Both the position numbers and the translations under genes were made by a program. A DNA stretch of 53,976 nt from an uncultured Bacteroidales bacterium. Its GTDB lineage: Bacteria; Bacteroidota; Bacteroidia; Bacteroidales; Muribaculaceae. The stretch lies in NCBI GenBank assembly GCA_947573135.1, contig CANPDU010000021.1, positions 1 through 53,976 on the forward strand, written 5' to 3'. This document shows, one piece after another, positions 15,378 to 24,656 of the stretch. The notes under the pieces were generated by a model that made no database searches, was not told the origin of the DNA, and saw only the letters and a list, made by a program, of their open reading frames with translations. The stretch's first letter is position 1. The number at the start of each line of letters is the position of its first letter.

Positions 15378-18152
15378 TCAGCCTATTACAATATTGACAA
15401 TTTTGCCGGGGACAACTATTATCTTTCTTATGGTTTTACCTTCGAGCCAGCGTGCGGCGCCTTCGTTTTCAAGTGCAAGTTTTTCTACTTCTTCTTTTCC
15501 TGCGTCGGCAGCAGCCGTGATATTATAGCGGGTCTTGCCGTTGAACGACACAGCGTAATTGACAGTCGACTCTTTCAGATAATCCTCATTGAACTCAGGC
15601 CAGCGAGCATCGCATATTGTAGTTTCATTGCCTATTGCCGAATTCCACAGTTCTTCAGTAACGTGAGGAGCAAACGGAGCAAGAACCACAAGCAGATCAG
15701 CCAGCACTTTGCGTGAATGACATTTTTGCGATGCAAGCTCATTGACACATATCATGAAGGCCGCTATTGAAGTGTTGAATGAGAAATTCTCTATGTCGCC
15801 GGTAACCTTCTTTATAAGTTTATGAAGCGATTTCAGATTGTCAGCCGTAGGCTCGCTGTCATCTACGAGAAGCTGATCGCCCTTATAATAAAGATTCCAA
15901 AGTTTCTTTATAAAGCGGTTCACACCGTCTATGCCGTTCGTATCCCAGGGCTTGCTCTGTTCGAGCGGTCCGAGGAACATTTCATACAGTCTCAGGGTGT
16001 CTGCGCCGTAACGTTCTACTATATCATCGGGATTGACGACGTTGAACATTGACTTTGACATTTTTTCCACTGCGTATCCGCACACATATTTACCGTCTTC
16101 AGTAATAAACTCGGCATTTTTGAATTCCGGACGCCAGTTGCGGAATGCTTCCTGATCAAGCACATCGTTGCTCACTATATTCACATCGACATGAATTGGA
16201 GTCACATCATACTGATCTTTCAGACCGCAGCTTACAAATGTATTTGAGTCTTTTATTCTATACACAAAATTACTGCGTCCCTGGATCATGCCCTGATTGA
16301 TAAGTTTACGGAACGGTTCGTCCTCGCACACTTCGCCGAGATCATAAAGAAATTTGTTCCAGAAACGGCTGTAGATCAAGTGACCCGTAGCATGCTCGGT
16401 TCCTCCTATATAAAGATCGACCGAGCGCCAGTATTCATTTGCTTCTTTCGAGACAAGCGCATCATGATTGCGCGGATCCATATATCGGAAATAGTAGGCT
16501 GATGATCCGGCAAAACCAGGCATTGTACAGAGTTCAAGAGCATAACCGTCTTTGTTTACCCAGTTTTTTGCTCGTCCCAGCGGAGGTTCGCCGGTTTCTG
16601 TCGGCAGATAGGCATCTATTTCCGGAAGCAGCAGAGGAAGCTCGCTTTCGTCCAGCACATGAGCCACACCATCTTTATAATACACCGGGAACGGTTCGCC
16701 CCAGTATCTCTGACGGCTGAATATGGCGTCGCGCAGACGGTAGTTGACTTTTACCTTACCTATACCCTTCTCTTCTATAAATTTCTTTGTCTTGGCGATG
16801 GCGTCTTTTACCTCCAGACCGTTAAGATCAAGTTCATCTGACGCTGAATTGATCATTTTTCCGCTTTTTGCGTCAAAACTTTCTTCGCTCACGTCAGCGC
16901 CTTCAATAAGCGGTATTACCGGCAGATCGAAATGTTTTGCGAAAGCATAGTCACGGCTGTCGTGGGCAGGCACGGCCATGATGGCTCCCGTACCGTAACC
17001 GGCAAGCACATAATCACTCACCCATACCGGTATTTTTTTACCGGTAAGAGGATTGATAGCATATGATCCTGTGAACACTCCGCTGACCTTCTTGTCTATC
17101 ATGCGCTCACGCTCGGTCTTGTGCTTTATTGACTTTATATATTCTTCTACTTCCGCGCGTTTCTCCGGCGTAGTCACCTTATCTACATATATACTTTCAG
17201 GCGCGAGTACCATGAACGTTACGCCAAAGACAGTATCAGCACGTGTAGTGAATATTTCAAGCACCTCGTCACTGTCGGCGATCGGGAAAAGCATTTCCGC
17301 TCCTTCTGAACGGCCTATCCAGTTACGCTGGGTCTCTTTCAGAGAATCGGTCCAGTCTACCCTCTCAAGACCGTCAAGAAGACGCTGAGCGTAGGCTGAT
17401 ACTCTCAGACACCACTGATACATCATTTTCTGCTCAACAGGATATCCTCCGCGTATCGACACACCCTCGCTCACCTCGTCGTTGGCAAGCACTGTTCCGA
17501 GTTTCGGACACCAGTTGACCATCGTGTTGCCCAGATAGGCGATACGATAATTCATCAGGGTGTCGCTCTTCTCTTTATCACTCATCGCTTTCCATTCAGC
17601 CGCAGTAAAATCAAGATCTTTACTGCCGGCTGCCGTACATCCCGCACTACCGTATTCGTCAAAATACTCTTCAAGACGATCTATAGGCATCGCCTTGTCA
17701 AGTTTAGTGTCGTAGTATGACCCGAACATTTTTATGAATGCCCACTGCGTCCATTTATAATACTCCGGATCGCAAGTCCTTATCTCACGGCTCCAGTCAT
17801 ACGAGAATCCTATCTTATCAAGCTGATTGCGGTAGCGCTCTATATTTATACGTGTAGTCACTTCAGGATGCTGTCCTGTCTGTATGGCATACTGTTCGGC
17901 CGGCAGTCCATAAGCGTCATAACCCATCGGATGGAGCACATTGAAGCCCTGAAGACGCTTAAACCGCGAATAGATATCGCTCGCGATATAGCCAAGAGGA
18001 TGACCTACATGCAGACCTGCTCCCGACGGATAGGGAAACATGTCGAGCACATAAAATTTTTTTCTGTCGGTATCAACATCGCATTTGTATGTGTTGTCAT
18101 CACGCCAGCGCTGTTGCCAGCGGCTTTCTATATCTTTGTGATTGTATTCCAT
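15378..18152 (-). CDS. leuS: Leucyl-tRNA synthetase
   Basis: A 924-residue class I aminoacyl-tRNA synthetase that charges tRNA-Leu. The HIGH-type motif is HVGH (residues 48-51) in [16 protein letters not shown]. The CP1 editing domain is present (about 220-420, including the [17 protein letters not shown] region and a [15 protein letters not shown] motif with its aspartate). The KMSKS loop is near residue 695 ([16 protein letters not shown]), and an anticodon-binding domain follows. It begins 21 bases after nadA on the same strand. No T-box or leader peptide is visible. Confidence 0.98.
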   Translation of the reverse strand: MEYNHKDIESRWQQRWRDDNTYKCDVDTDRKKFYVLDMFPYPSGAGLHVGHPLGYIASDIYSRFKRLQGFNVLHPMGYDAYGLPAEQYAIQTGQHPEVTTRINIERYRNQLDKIGFSYDWSREIRTCDPEYYKWTQWAFIKMFGSYYDTKLDKAMPIDRLEEYFDEYGSAGCTAAGSKDLDFTAAEWKAMSDKEKSDTLMNYRIAYLGNTMVNWCPKLGTVLANDEVSEGVSIRGGYPVEQKMMYQWCLRVSAYAQRLLDGLERVDWTDSLKETQRNWIGRSEGAEMLFPIADSDEVLEIFTTRADTVFGVTFMVLAPESIYVDKVTTPEKRAEVEEYIKSIKHKTERERMIDKKVSGVFTGSYAINPLTGKKIPVWVSDYVLAGYGTGAIMAVPAHDSRDYAFAKHFDLPVIPLIEGADVSEESFDAKSGKMINSASDELDLNGLEVKDAIAKTKKFIEEKGIGKVKVNYRLRDAIFSRQRYWGEPFPVYYKDGVAHVLDESELPLLLPEIDAYLPTETGEPPLGRAKNWVNKDGYALELCTMPGFAGSSAYYFRYMDPRNHDALVSKEANEYWRSVDLYIGGTEHATGHLIYSRFWNKFLYDLGEVCEDEPFRKLINQGMIQGRSNFVYRIKDSNTFVSCGLKDQYDVTPIHVDVNIVSNDVLDQEAFRNWRPEFKNAEFITEDGKYVCGYAVEKMSKSMFNVVNPDDIVERYGADTLRLYEMFLGPLEQSKPWDTNGIDGVNRFIKKLWNLYYKGDQLLVDDSEPTADNLKSLHKLIKKVTGDIENFSFNTSIAAFMICVNELASQKCHSRKVLADLLVVLAPFAPHVTEELWNSAIGNETTICDARWPEFNEDYLKESTVNYAVSFNGKTRYNITAAADAGKEEVEKLALENEGAARWLEGKTIRKIIVVPGKIVNIVIG

Positions 18153-18173
18153 CGTCTGAGTTATATTTTTTTG

Positions 18174-19139
18174 TTATGATAATTCAAGCATTTTTTCTAT
18201 CGGGCGGCGCGCGGCTTCGGCCACTTTATCATCGACCGTTATTTCAGGCGTTTCGTCCCGAAGACATCTGTACAATTTCTCAAGAGTGTTAAGTTTCATA
18301 TAGCTGCATTCGTTACATGCGCATCCGGCTTCTTCGGGTGGAGCCGCAATGAAACTTTTATCAGGACACTGTTTCTTCAGTTCATGAAGAATGCCGCTTT
18401 CCGTTACCACTATAAATTCTTTAGCATCGTCGTTGCGTGCATAATCGAGCAATGCTGCCGTAGATCCTATCTTGTCGGCCAGTAGTCGCAATGATTTCTT
18501 GCATTCTGGATGAACCAGCACTTTAGCTCCCGGATGCTCTTTTTTCAGTTCAATAAGTTTTTCAGTCGAAAACTGTTCATGTACATGACATGCCCCGTCC
18601 CACAGAACCATATTCCGACCTGTGATCGAATTTATATAATTGCCGAGATTACGGTCAGGACCGAATATTATTTTCTGATCCTTAGGAAATGTCTCCACTA
18701 TTCTGACAGCATTGCCTGATGTGACAAGCACATCTGTGAGAGCCTTGACTCCAACAGATGTATTCACATATGATATTACTGTGTGGCCGGGATATTTCTC
18801 TATGAAATTTTTGAATTCTTCAGCATCGCAGCTGTCGGCAAGTGAACAGCCGGCCTCCATATCGGGAATGAGCACCTTTTTATCAGGGCAAAGGATCTTG
18901 GCTGTCTCTCCCATGAAATGAACGCCGCAGAGCACTATTATATCGACATCCTTCAGTGTCGACGCATATCGCGCCAGAGCAAGCGAGTCACCGATATGAT
19001 CGGCTACATCCTGAATCTCCGGACGCTGATAATAATGGGCGAGCACGACAGCTTTTTTCTCCTTTTTCAGTCGTTCGATTTCTTTGATCAGGTTTTCCTG
19101 TTCTTTCGGAGTTTTGTCACCCCTGTTTTCGACATTCAT
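18174..19139 (-). CDS. nadA: Quinolinate synthase
   Basis: A 321-residue NadA, which condenses iminoaspartate with dihydroxyacetone phosphate to give quinolinate for NAD synthesis. The three [4Fe-4S] cysteine regions are visible: CGVHFMGETAKILCPDKKVL, the middle ECKKSL stretch, and GCACNECSYMKLN near the C-terminus. AHYYQRPEIQDVADHIGDSL at about residues 35-54 is the usual N-terminal signature. nadB and nadC are not in the window. It heads the leftward nadA-leuS-rdgB-porZ block and lies directly beside the AT-rich candidate origin region. Confidence 0.97.
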   Translation of the reverse strand: MNVENRGDKTPKEQENLIKEIERLKKEKKAVVLAHYYQRPEIQDVADHIGDSLALARYASTLKDVDIIVLCGVHFMGETAKILCPDKKVLIPDMEAGCSLADSCDAEEFKNFIEKYPGHTVISYVNTSVGVKALTDVLVTSGNAVRIVETFPKDQKIIFGPDRNLGNYINSITGRNMVLWDGACHVHEQFSTEKLIELKKEHPGAKVLVHPECKKSLRLLADKIGSTAALLDYARNDDAKEFIVVTESGILHELKKQCPDKSFIAAPPEEAGCACNECSYMKLNTLEKLYRCLRDETPEITVDDKVAEAARRPIEKMLELS

Positions 19140-19530
19140 TTTATATTATATAAAAATTAAGTCTTAAAAAATTATTTATACCAAGAAGAATAATAGATGT
19201 TGATAGCTGTAATAACTTTTCAGATGATTATTTGCTTTTATGGCTTATTGAATTATCACTTTACGATTTAAATACTTTATCAACATTCTTAGCATTTGAG
19301 TTTCAATCTGTTCTATTACTTATCAACACTATGTTTATAATATGCAAAGTTAATAAATTTATTCCATTGTTTATATCAACATAGCTCAAAACTATGTTAG
19401 TAATGGCAATGTAAGAATCATGACGATTCAAATTGTTTATACTGCTTTTTTATTATAAGGCCGATATAACCTTATTTACAAAAAAAATTGTTTGAAACTT
19501 TTCTGATACTTATCAACGCTTTTCAACATG
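19140..19530. other. AT-rich gene-free region with DnaA-box cluster: candidate oriC
   Basis: There is no gene in these 391 bases. Two perfect TTATCAACA 9-mers (19277-19285, 19320-19328) and four one-mismatch versions (19198-19206 on the minus strand, 19373-19381, 19510-19518, 19520-19528) are clustered here. TTATCAACA differs by one base from the classic DnaA box TTATCCACA. AT-only tracts at 19141-19190 and 19428-19495 could be unwinding elements. The neighbours rnpA-yidD, a parS-like site 24 kb away, xerD and a change of GC-skew sign fit an origin-proximal location. No dnaA gene is present, so this is a candidate rather than a proven origin. Confidence 0.6.
19345..19352 (-). promoter_or_regulatory. 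Possible nadA promoter -7 box
   Basis: Minus-strand TAACTTTG matches TAnnTTTG. No clear TTTG lies at the expected distance, and the leader to nadA would be about 200 bases, so support is weak. Confidence 0.3.
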
Positions 19531-20385
19531 TTATTGACATGTTCTGGCATTGTCTATGCGTAGCTTTATCTCATCTATATTTAGATTGGATTCATCGCTT
19601 TCTGTATAAAGCAGTTGAGCGGGTACAACTCTGACTGTTTCTTCATTGAAATGCTCTCCGAATGACAGGGCTATGCCGTGACCTAATAATTGTTCGGCTG
19701 TTTCTTTTTTGCCTCTGAAACCATGGATGATCCAAAGTTGGTGAGGATTTAATTCTTTCTTTATCCTGATTATATCTTCAGTAGATTTTACAGAGTGGAT
19801 GATAAGAGGTTTTTCTGTTGTTTCACTGATGTCAATGTGCTTTCTGAATATGTATTCCTGCAGTTCTTTGTCGCCCCCTTTGAGACGGTCAAATCCACAC
19901 TCGCCGATGGCTTTTACGTTATTGAGCGCAGCCTGAGATCTCACTTGTTCTATAGCAGCATCTGCTTCTTCCCTACTCATTTTTTCAGTTGACCAGGGAT
20001 GAACACCAATACTGTAAAAACCGACTTTAGGTACTTTTTCATAAAAATTGAGATTAACTATTCTGTCACCGTCGGCAGCGTCTGTAAAGTTAGACAAATG
20101 ATGGTGTATGTCCTTGAAATCTTTTATATTTTTATCCGTGACTTTTCCATATGGCGGCACAGGATCATATCCGTATCCGCCCCACGGATTGCATCGCCCT
20201 ATTCTTTTAACTGCGAGCCAAAATCCTTTAGCCGGTCCGTGAACGCGCAATGCTTCGAGCGCATATTGACTGCATGTAGGTGTGTAGCGGCACGTAGCCG
20301 GGAACAAAGGTGATATAGCGTGTCTGTAAAAATGTATCGGCAGACTAATCAGAGTCGACGCTGCTTTGCTCAGTGTCTTTTTCAT
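19531..20385 (-). CDS. YidD-TatD fusion protein
   Basis: A 284-residue fusion. Residues 1-78 are a complete YidD ([54 protein letters not shown]), the small inner-membrane-associated factor that helps YidC insertion. Residues about 90-284 form a compact TatD-type metal-dependent hydrolase. Its likely ligands are all present: H94 and H96 in DIHHHL, E162 in GECGFD, H197 in IIHSVKS, H221 in IIHGFRG and D264 in TESD. The linker is short ([15 protein letters not shown]). There is no stop or frameshift between the parts. The start overlaps rnpA by 41 bases. In other Bacteroidetes the two are usually neighbours, so fusion probably arose by loss of the intervening stop. Confidence 0.88.
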   Translation of the reverse strand: MKKTLSKAASTLISLPIHFYRHAISPLFPATCRYTPTCSQYALEALRVHGPAKGFWLAVKRIGRCNPWGGYGYDPVPPYGKVTDKNIKDFKDIHHHLSNFTDAADGDRIVNLNFYEKVPKVGFYSIGVHPWSTEKMSREEADAAIEQVRSQAALNNVKAIGECGFDRLKGGDKELQEYIFRKHIDISETTEKPLIIHSVKSTEDIIRIKKELNPHQLWIIHGFRGKKETAEQLLGHGIALSFGEHFNEETVRVVPAQLLYTESDESNLNIDEIKLRIDNARTCQ

Positions 20386-20776
20386 CGTATATTTTGTGAA
20401 GTATTTTGCAGACAGCTTTTTCTATAGTCCGGTAGTCTTTGAGGCTGTCGGCCACATAAATCATGGCAAGATCTATATTGTTTTCGATAACGGTTTCATA
20501 ATCATGACGGCTTAGTCTGTAGGCCTCTCTTACGCGACGTCTCATTTTCACTCTGTCAACGGCGTGACGGATACGTTTTTTTGGTATGGATATAAGAAAC
20601 TGTACCGGCGATCCATCGTTACGGTCTCTGTTGATTCTCCACACTGCACGCAGAGGATAGGCCATCACTGATTGAATTTCGTCCGCCGACGTAGCATCAG
20701 CCCCACGGCTGAAGAGCTTGTCTATTGCCGTGGGGCTGCATAATTTATCAGATTTATTTAATCCGAATTTTTTCAC
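20345..20776 (-). CDS. rnpA: Ribonuclease P protein component
   Basis: A 143-residue basic protein that assists the RNase P RNA in tRNA 5' maturation. The family signature appears as [20 protein letters not shown] followed by RRVREAYR. The start overlaps the hemD stop by 4 bases (ATGA-type coupling), and the end overlaps the yidD-tatD start by 41 bases. Usually rpmH precedes rnpA; here hemD does, an arrangement seen in Bacteroidetes. A perfect 11-bp hairpin lies within codons 14-26. Confidence 0.94.
   Translation of the reverse strand: MKKFGLNKSDKLCSPTAIDKLFSRGADATSADEIQSVMAYPLRAVWRINRDRNDGSPVQFLISIPKKRIRHAVDRVKMRRRVREAYRLSRHDYETVIENNIDLAMIYVADSLKDYRTIEKAVCKILHKIYDEKDTEQSSVDSD
20699..20737 (-). 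promoter_or_regulatory. Perfect 11-bp hairpin inside the rnpA 5' coding region
   Basis: AGCCCCACGGC (20699-20709) pairs exactly with GCCGTGGGGCT (20727-20737) across a 17-base loop. It lies in early rnpA codons, just downstream of the hemD-rnpA overlap, where it could slow or gate translation. It may be only a coincidence of codon choice. Confidence 0.4.
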
Positions 20777-21558
20777 ACTGCCTCGGATTCTGTCTGTGGT
20801 TCGGTTTCGATTATCGGATTGGTCTTTGACAAATACAGATCAAGTGCGCCTGTCATCGAAGTAGTTTCGGGAGAGGGTGCTCCGATATCGAGTCTGAGAC
20901 CGGCATCTTTTACTGCCTGAGCTGTAGTGACGCCGAATGTTGCTATCTTGATATCACCCTGCTTAAATTCAGGGAAATTTTTCATAAGTGATTCTATGCC
21001 CTGAGGACTGAAGAACACAAGCATGTCATAGTCAAACACTTCTTCCGGAGTGAAGTCGTTGCTGACTGTTCTGTACATTGCGGCGCGGGTGAAGTTGAGA
21101 TGATTGTCGCTGAGAATTGACGCGTCATTACCGTTGTTGACATCCGATACTGTAAGCAGATACTTTTCATTTTTGTGTTTGAGCATCGATGGCAGCAGGT
21201 CGGCGAGTTTACCTGTTTTGGACGCAAATATTTTTCTTTTGCGATAGATGATATATTTCTGCAAATAATTGGCTATAGAATCACTCGTACAAAAATATTT
21301 CATCGTATCGGGTATGTTGACTCTCATTTCTTCACAAAGTCTGAAGAAATTGTCTATGGCTGTCTTTGCTGTAAATATAATTGCCGTATGTTCTCCGATA
21401 GATACTTTTTGCTGTCTGAATTCTTTAGCGCTTAATCCTTCAACTTTGATAAAAGGTCGGAAAACTATTTCCACGTCATATTTTTTTGCTATTTCATAAT
21501 ACGGCGATTTTTCCGATGATGGTTGAGGCTGCGATACTAATATTTTGTTTATTTTCAC
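20773..21558 (-). CDS. hemD: Uroporphyrinogen-III synthase
   Basis: A 261-residue HemD-type protein that cyclises hydroxymethylbilane to uroporphyrinogen III for haem and related tetrapyrroles. The family is poorly conserved. Recognisable here are the opening KINKILVSQPQP, IIFTAKTAIDNFFRLCE (about 58-74), DMLVFFSPQGIESLMKNFPE (about 180-199) and IATFGVTTAQAVKDAGLRLD. It lies 40 bases after the DUF4271 gene and overlaps rnpA by 4 bases, within a leftward operon. No other hem genes are nearby, and many gut Bacteroidales have incomplete haem pathways, so its physiological role is uncertain. Confidence 0.85.
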   Translation of the reverse strand: MKINKILVSQPQPSSEKSPYYEIAKKYDVEIVFRPFIKVEGLSAKEFRQQKVSIGEHTAIIFTAKTAIDNFFRLCEEMRVNIPDTMKYFCTSDSIANYLQKYIIYRKRKIFASKTGKLADLLPSMLKHKNEKYLLTVSDVNNGNDASILSDNHLNFTRAAMYRTVSNDFTPEEVFDYDMLVFFSPQGIESLMKNFPEFKQGDIKIATFGVTTAQAVKDAGLRLDIGAPSPETTSMTGALDLYLSKTNPIIETEPQTESEAV

Positions 21559-21598
21559 AATTATATATTATTTTACTTAAAAAATTCACCTTGCTTAT

Positions 21599-22459
21599 TC
21601 AGATAAGTAAGGCGAGTTTTAATACATAAATTAATGGTATAATTTCCAAGGCACAAAGGTACAAAATAAAATAAACGAGGGAAAATATATTGTTATAAAA
21701 AATACTAAAGCCCTTGCTTATAAAAGTAAGACGTGCCGTCAGATAGATGACCGCAGCGACTATGAATACAACCGGTGTGCTTTGTGGATAAAACAGTAAT
21801 ATCAGCGCCGGAATCATGAGTGCTATTCCGGCCAGCGATTGTGATGCGTTGAATGCGCGGAGCCATCTTTTACGGTCGTCGCCGGATGCAAATATATATC
21901 CTGTAAGATTGTATGCACAGACCTGAAATAAATAATAGCCTGCAAACAGACTGATATTTTTTATCAAGGTACTGAAATCATAGGCGTTTATGTCTGATTC
22001 TCTGCCCGCAGAGATTTTCAGACCGGCCAATATGATACCGCCGTAGATGACATACTGTATGAATGTCAGCAGTGTTAGACGTGTCTCATGGTTGGTATGT
22101 TCATCGAATGCGTTTTCACGGCGCTTGTTATTGCGCAGTTCGTCAGCAAATCTTATAATAAGTTTTCTGCATTCTTTGAAATTCAAAGATATGGCAACAA
22201 ACAGAACGACAATTATTGTCAGTATTCCTGAGTTTCCGTTTGTTGAGCCTTGTCGGGCCGTGCCTTCCAGTCCCGACTGCCAGTTATCGTCAGGCTGTGT
22301 AAGCGTAGGGGTCAGTTCTATACTGTCGCAGACTGCATTATCTGATGCCGTCATGTCAAACATTGCGGTGTCAAGCTTCATCACTGCCGCAGGCACGGCA
22401 GTCTCAGGTATGATTATGAATCCGCTGTCAGCGGGCGCTATGCTGTCGTTGGGCATCAT
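21599..22459 (-). CDS. DUF4271 integral membrane protein
   Basis: A 286-residue protein with a long soluble N-terminal region (about 75 residues, acidic) followed by about seven membrane helices, including GILTIIVVLFVAISLNFKEC and LAGIALMIPALILLFYPQST. This pattern and the gene order DUF4271-hemD-rnpA-yidD match the Bacteroidetes family DUF4271, whose function is unknown. It follows the LOG gene by 6 bases. A second in-frame ATG at codon 2 gives an equally good start. Confidence 0.82.
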   Translation of the reverse strand: MMPNDSIAPADSGFIIIPETAVPAAVMKLDTAMFDMTASDNAVCDSIELTPTLTQPDDNWQSGLEGTARQGSTNGNSGILTIIVVLFVAISLNFKECRKLIIRFADELRNNKRRENAFDEHTNHETRLTLLTFIQYVIYGGIILAGLKISAGRESDINAYDFSTLIKNISLFAGYYLFQVCAYNLTGYIFASGDDRKRWLRAFNASQSLAGIALMIPALILLFYPQSTPVVFIVAAVIYLTARLTFISKGFSIFYNNIFSLVYFILYLCALEIIPLIYVLKLALLI

Positions 22460-22465
22460 CGTTGA

Positions 22466-23041
22466 TCAGAATTTTGCGGAGAAATTTAGATTATTATTTT
22501 TCTGCATCGCTATATCGACAGCTTCATGCGCATCTGACGCTACAGACCATAGATTTCTGTGATCTTGTTTCATGAATTTTTGTTCTATAGCCGTATCAAG
22601 CATTTTAAGCAGGTTATCATAGTATCCGCCGACATTGAAAATGACTATATTGCCGTCATATAGCCCTAACTGCCGCCATGTTATTATTTCAAGCAATTCT
22701 TCGAAGGTGCCTATGCCCCCCGGAAGCGCTATCACTCCTCGGCTCATAGCTGCCATCAGTTCTTTGCGCCTGTGCATGCCGTCAGTGATTTTAAGTTCTC
22801 CCAGTCCGCGGTGATGCCATCCTCGATCGACCATGAACTGTGGAATCACTCCTATTGTCCGGCCTCCGGCTGCAATGGCCGCATCGTTGACGGCACCCAT
22901 GAGACCCATTGACCCGGCGCCTGTTATCAGTGTCTGGCCGCGGAGTGCTATTTCAGCGCCAAGTTTCTTTGCCGCACTGAAATATTCTTCGGCGACAGTA
23001 ACACTCGAAGCGCAATAAACCGTTATACCTTTTTCGATCAT
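22466..23041 (-). CDS. LOG-family protein (cytokinin riboside phosphoribohydrolase-like)
   Basis: A 191-residue Rossmann-fold protein of the TIGR00730/LOG family. The hallmark PGGIGTFEELLEIITWRQLG is at about residues 106-125, preceded by GGRTIGVIPQFM and RKELMAAMSRGVIAL. Members hydrolyse nucleoside 5'-monophosphates to free base and ribose phosphate; in bacteria the physiological substrate is often unclear. It is first in the leftward operon and faces pyrH across a 169-base divergent promoter region, with a TAATTTTG box at 23066-23073. Confidence 0.9.
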   Translation of the reverse strand: MIEKGITVYCASSVTVAEEYFSAAKKLGAEIALRGQTLITGAGSMGLMGAVNDAAIAAGGRTIGVIPQFMVDRGWHHRGLGELKITDGMHRRKELMAAMSRGVIALPGGIGTFEELLEIITWRQLGLYDGNIVIFNVGGYYDNLLKMLDTAIEQKFMKQDHRNLWSVASDAHEAVDIAMQKNNNLNFSAKF

Positions 23042-23065
23042 AATGATATGAGACTATGACTACTG

Positions 23066-23073
23066 CAAAATTA
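23066..23073 (-). promoter_or_regulatory. -7 box for the LOG operon
   Basis: Minus-strand TAATTTTG lies 25 bases upstream of the LOG start codon, in the divergent region shared with pyrH. Confidence 0.45.
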
Positions 23074-23156
23074 CAAACAAATCGCCGGAAAAACCGCTGT
23101 CAGGCCAAGATTCATAAGATTCACTCAAAAAATCAGTATATCTCGCATATTTTATC

Positions 23157-23164
23157 TATTTTTG
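23157..23164 (+). promoter_or_regulatory. -7 box for pyrH
   Basis: TATTTTTG matches the consensus and is followed by GCG, as in several promoters in this window. pyrH starts 47 bases downstream. Confidence 0.5.
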
Positions 23165-23210
23165 CGATAGATAATTTTTTTGAATACTATAAATAAATCA
23201 GCAGTAAACG

Positions 23211-23921
23211 ATGAGAACCCGATACAAAAGAGTACTTCTCAAACTCAGCGGCGAATCTCTTATGGGGCAGCAGGGTTACGGTATCGATACCGGCCGCCTC
23301 GCCGACTATGCGCGTCAGATAAAAGAAATAACCGACAATGGTGTTGAAGTTGCAATCGTAATCGGCGGCGGAAATATATTCCGCGGTCTGCAAGGTGCGG
23401 CCAAAGGTTTCGATCGTGTTAAAGGCGATCAGATGGGAATGTTGGCTACTGTAATTAATTCGCTCGCCCTCAGTTCAGCTCTCGAGGCTATAGGACAGCC
23501 TGCAAAAGTTCTGACGGCTATAAATATGTTTCCTATCGGCGAACAGTACAGCAAATGGAGAGCAATCGAGTTGCTCGAAAAAGGCGAAGTGGCAATCATT
23601 TCATGCGGTACGGGTAATCCATTCTTTACTACAGACACGGGATCGGCTCTCCGCGCTGTCGAGATAGAGGCTGACGTGATGCTCAAGGGCACGCGTGTCG
23701 ACGGAGTCTACACTGCTGATCCCGAAAAGGATCCTGCGGCTGTGAAATTCGACGAGATAACTTATGACGAAGTCCTTTCACGCGGTCTGAAAGTCATGGA
23801 TCTGACGGCCACAGCCCTGTGTAAGGAAAACAAGATGCCTATCGTTGTCTTCGACATGGATCATGTCGGAAATCTGGGTAAAGTAATTTCCGGCGAAAAC
23901 ATCGGCACGCTTGTTTATTAA
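23211..23921 (+). CDS. pyrH: UMP kinase
   Basis: A 236-residue amino-acid-kinase-family enzyme that converts UMP to UDP in pyrimidine nucleotide synthesis. Seen are RVLLKLSGESLMG at the N-terminus, VIGGGNIFRGLQG (about residues 50-62), the GDQMGMLATVINSLAL uridine-binding stretch, and GTGNPFFTTDTGSALRAVEI. Bacterial UMP kinase is typically a hexamer regulated by GTP and UTP. It is followed after 42 bases by frr, a common pairing that links nucleotide supply and ribosome recycling. Confidence 0.97.
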   Translation: MRTRYKRVLLKLSGESLMGQQGYGIDTGRLADYARQIKEITDNGVEVAIVIGGGNIFRGLQGAAKGFDRVKGDQMGMLATVINSLALSSALEAIGQPAKVLTAINMFPIGEQYSKWRAIELLEKGEVAIISCGTGNPFFTTDTGSALRAVEIEADVMLKGTRVDGVYTADPEKDPAAVKFDEITYDEVLSRGLKVMDLTATALCKENKMPIVVFDMDHVGNLGKVISGENIGTLVY

Positions 23922-23963
23922 ATATGTAACTAAAAATATCAGAAACCATAAATACTTGAAATC

Positions 23964-24524
23964 ATGATCGACGTAAAGACTTACCTTGCTCCGGCTGAAG
24001 AAAAAATGGAACTCGCCGTGGCCTTTCTCGACGACAGTCTTTCTCACATTCGTGCCGGTAAAGCCAGCTCAAAACTGATCGACGGAATCCGTGTGGAATA
24101 TTACGGCAGTCTTGTACCTATTTCTAATGTCGCAAATGTTTCCGTTCCCGATGCGCGTACTATCGCAATCACGCCATGGGAAAAACCGATGTTTAAGGAA
24201 ATAGAGAAAGCTATCATCAATTCAGAACTCGGCATCACTCCCGAAAACAACGGCGAAGTGATCCGTCTGGCTATTCCGCCCCTGACCGAAGACCGACGCA
24301 AGGCTCTCGTCAAACAGTCGAAGGCAGAAGCCGAACAGGCTAAAGTCTCTGTCCGTAACGCGCGCCGCGACGCTATCGACGGACTGAAAAAAGCCATAAA
24401 GCAGGGAATGCCCGAGGACGTTGAGAAAGATGCAGAAGTTTCGGTTCAGAAACTTCACGATAAATATCTCAAGCAGATCGACGACATATTTGCAGCTAAA
24501 GAGAAGGAAATACTCACTGTCTGA
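23964..24524 (+). CDS. frr: Ribosome recycling factor
   Basis: A 186-residue RRF that, with EF-G, splits post-termination ribosomes. It shows the three-helix domain with [20 protein letters not shown] near the N-terminus, the beta-domain ([20 protein letters not shown]) and C-terminal helices with [19 protein letters not shown]. Length is normal. It ends 26 bases before a strong hairpin terminator. Confidence 0.98.
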   Translation: MIDVKTYLAPAEEKMELAVAFLDDSLSHIRAGKASSKLIDGIRVEYYGSLVPISNVANVSVPDARTIAITPWEKPMFKEIEKAIINSELGITPENNGEVIRLAIPPLTEDRRKALVKQSKAEAEQAKVSVRNARRDAIDGLKKAIKQGMPEDVEKDAEVSVQKLHDKYLKQIDDIFAAKEKEILTV

Positions 24525-24550
24525 TCTCTGTCGACTTTAATCAGGATATT

Positions 24551-24590
24551 ATCAGCGGATCCACAACTCATGGATCCGCTGATTTGCTTT
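24551..24590 (+). terminator. Terminator after pyrH-frr
   Basis: A perfect 13-bp stem, ATCAGCGGATCCA with TGGATCCGCTGAT, has a 7-base loop and is followed by TTGCTTT. The T-run is interrupted but the stem is strong. Confidence 0.75.
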
Positions 24591-24620
24591 GCTCTGATAG
24601 ATGTCTTGAAAAAATTGTTA

Positions 24621-24628
24621 TATCTTTG
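24621..24628 (+). promoter_or_regulatory. -7 box for the DUF4294 gene
   Basis: TATCTTTG lies 28 bases before ATG 24657. This placement argues against the longer frame beginning at 24570, which would start inside the frr terminator. Confidence 0.5.
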
Positions 24629-24656
24629 TCAGCGAAAGCTGAAAAAGCGTTTTTGT

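Noticed and set aside
17238-17245. Other CACGTG sites (also near 25966 and 50084) as parS
   Set aside because: They lie in coding sequence and lack the flanking TGTT...AACA arms.
24570-24656. N-terminal extension of the DUF4294 protein
   Set aside because: It would start within the frr terminator and run through a promoter box; the signal peptide begins at 24657.
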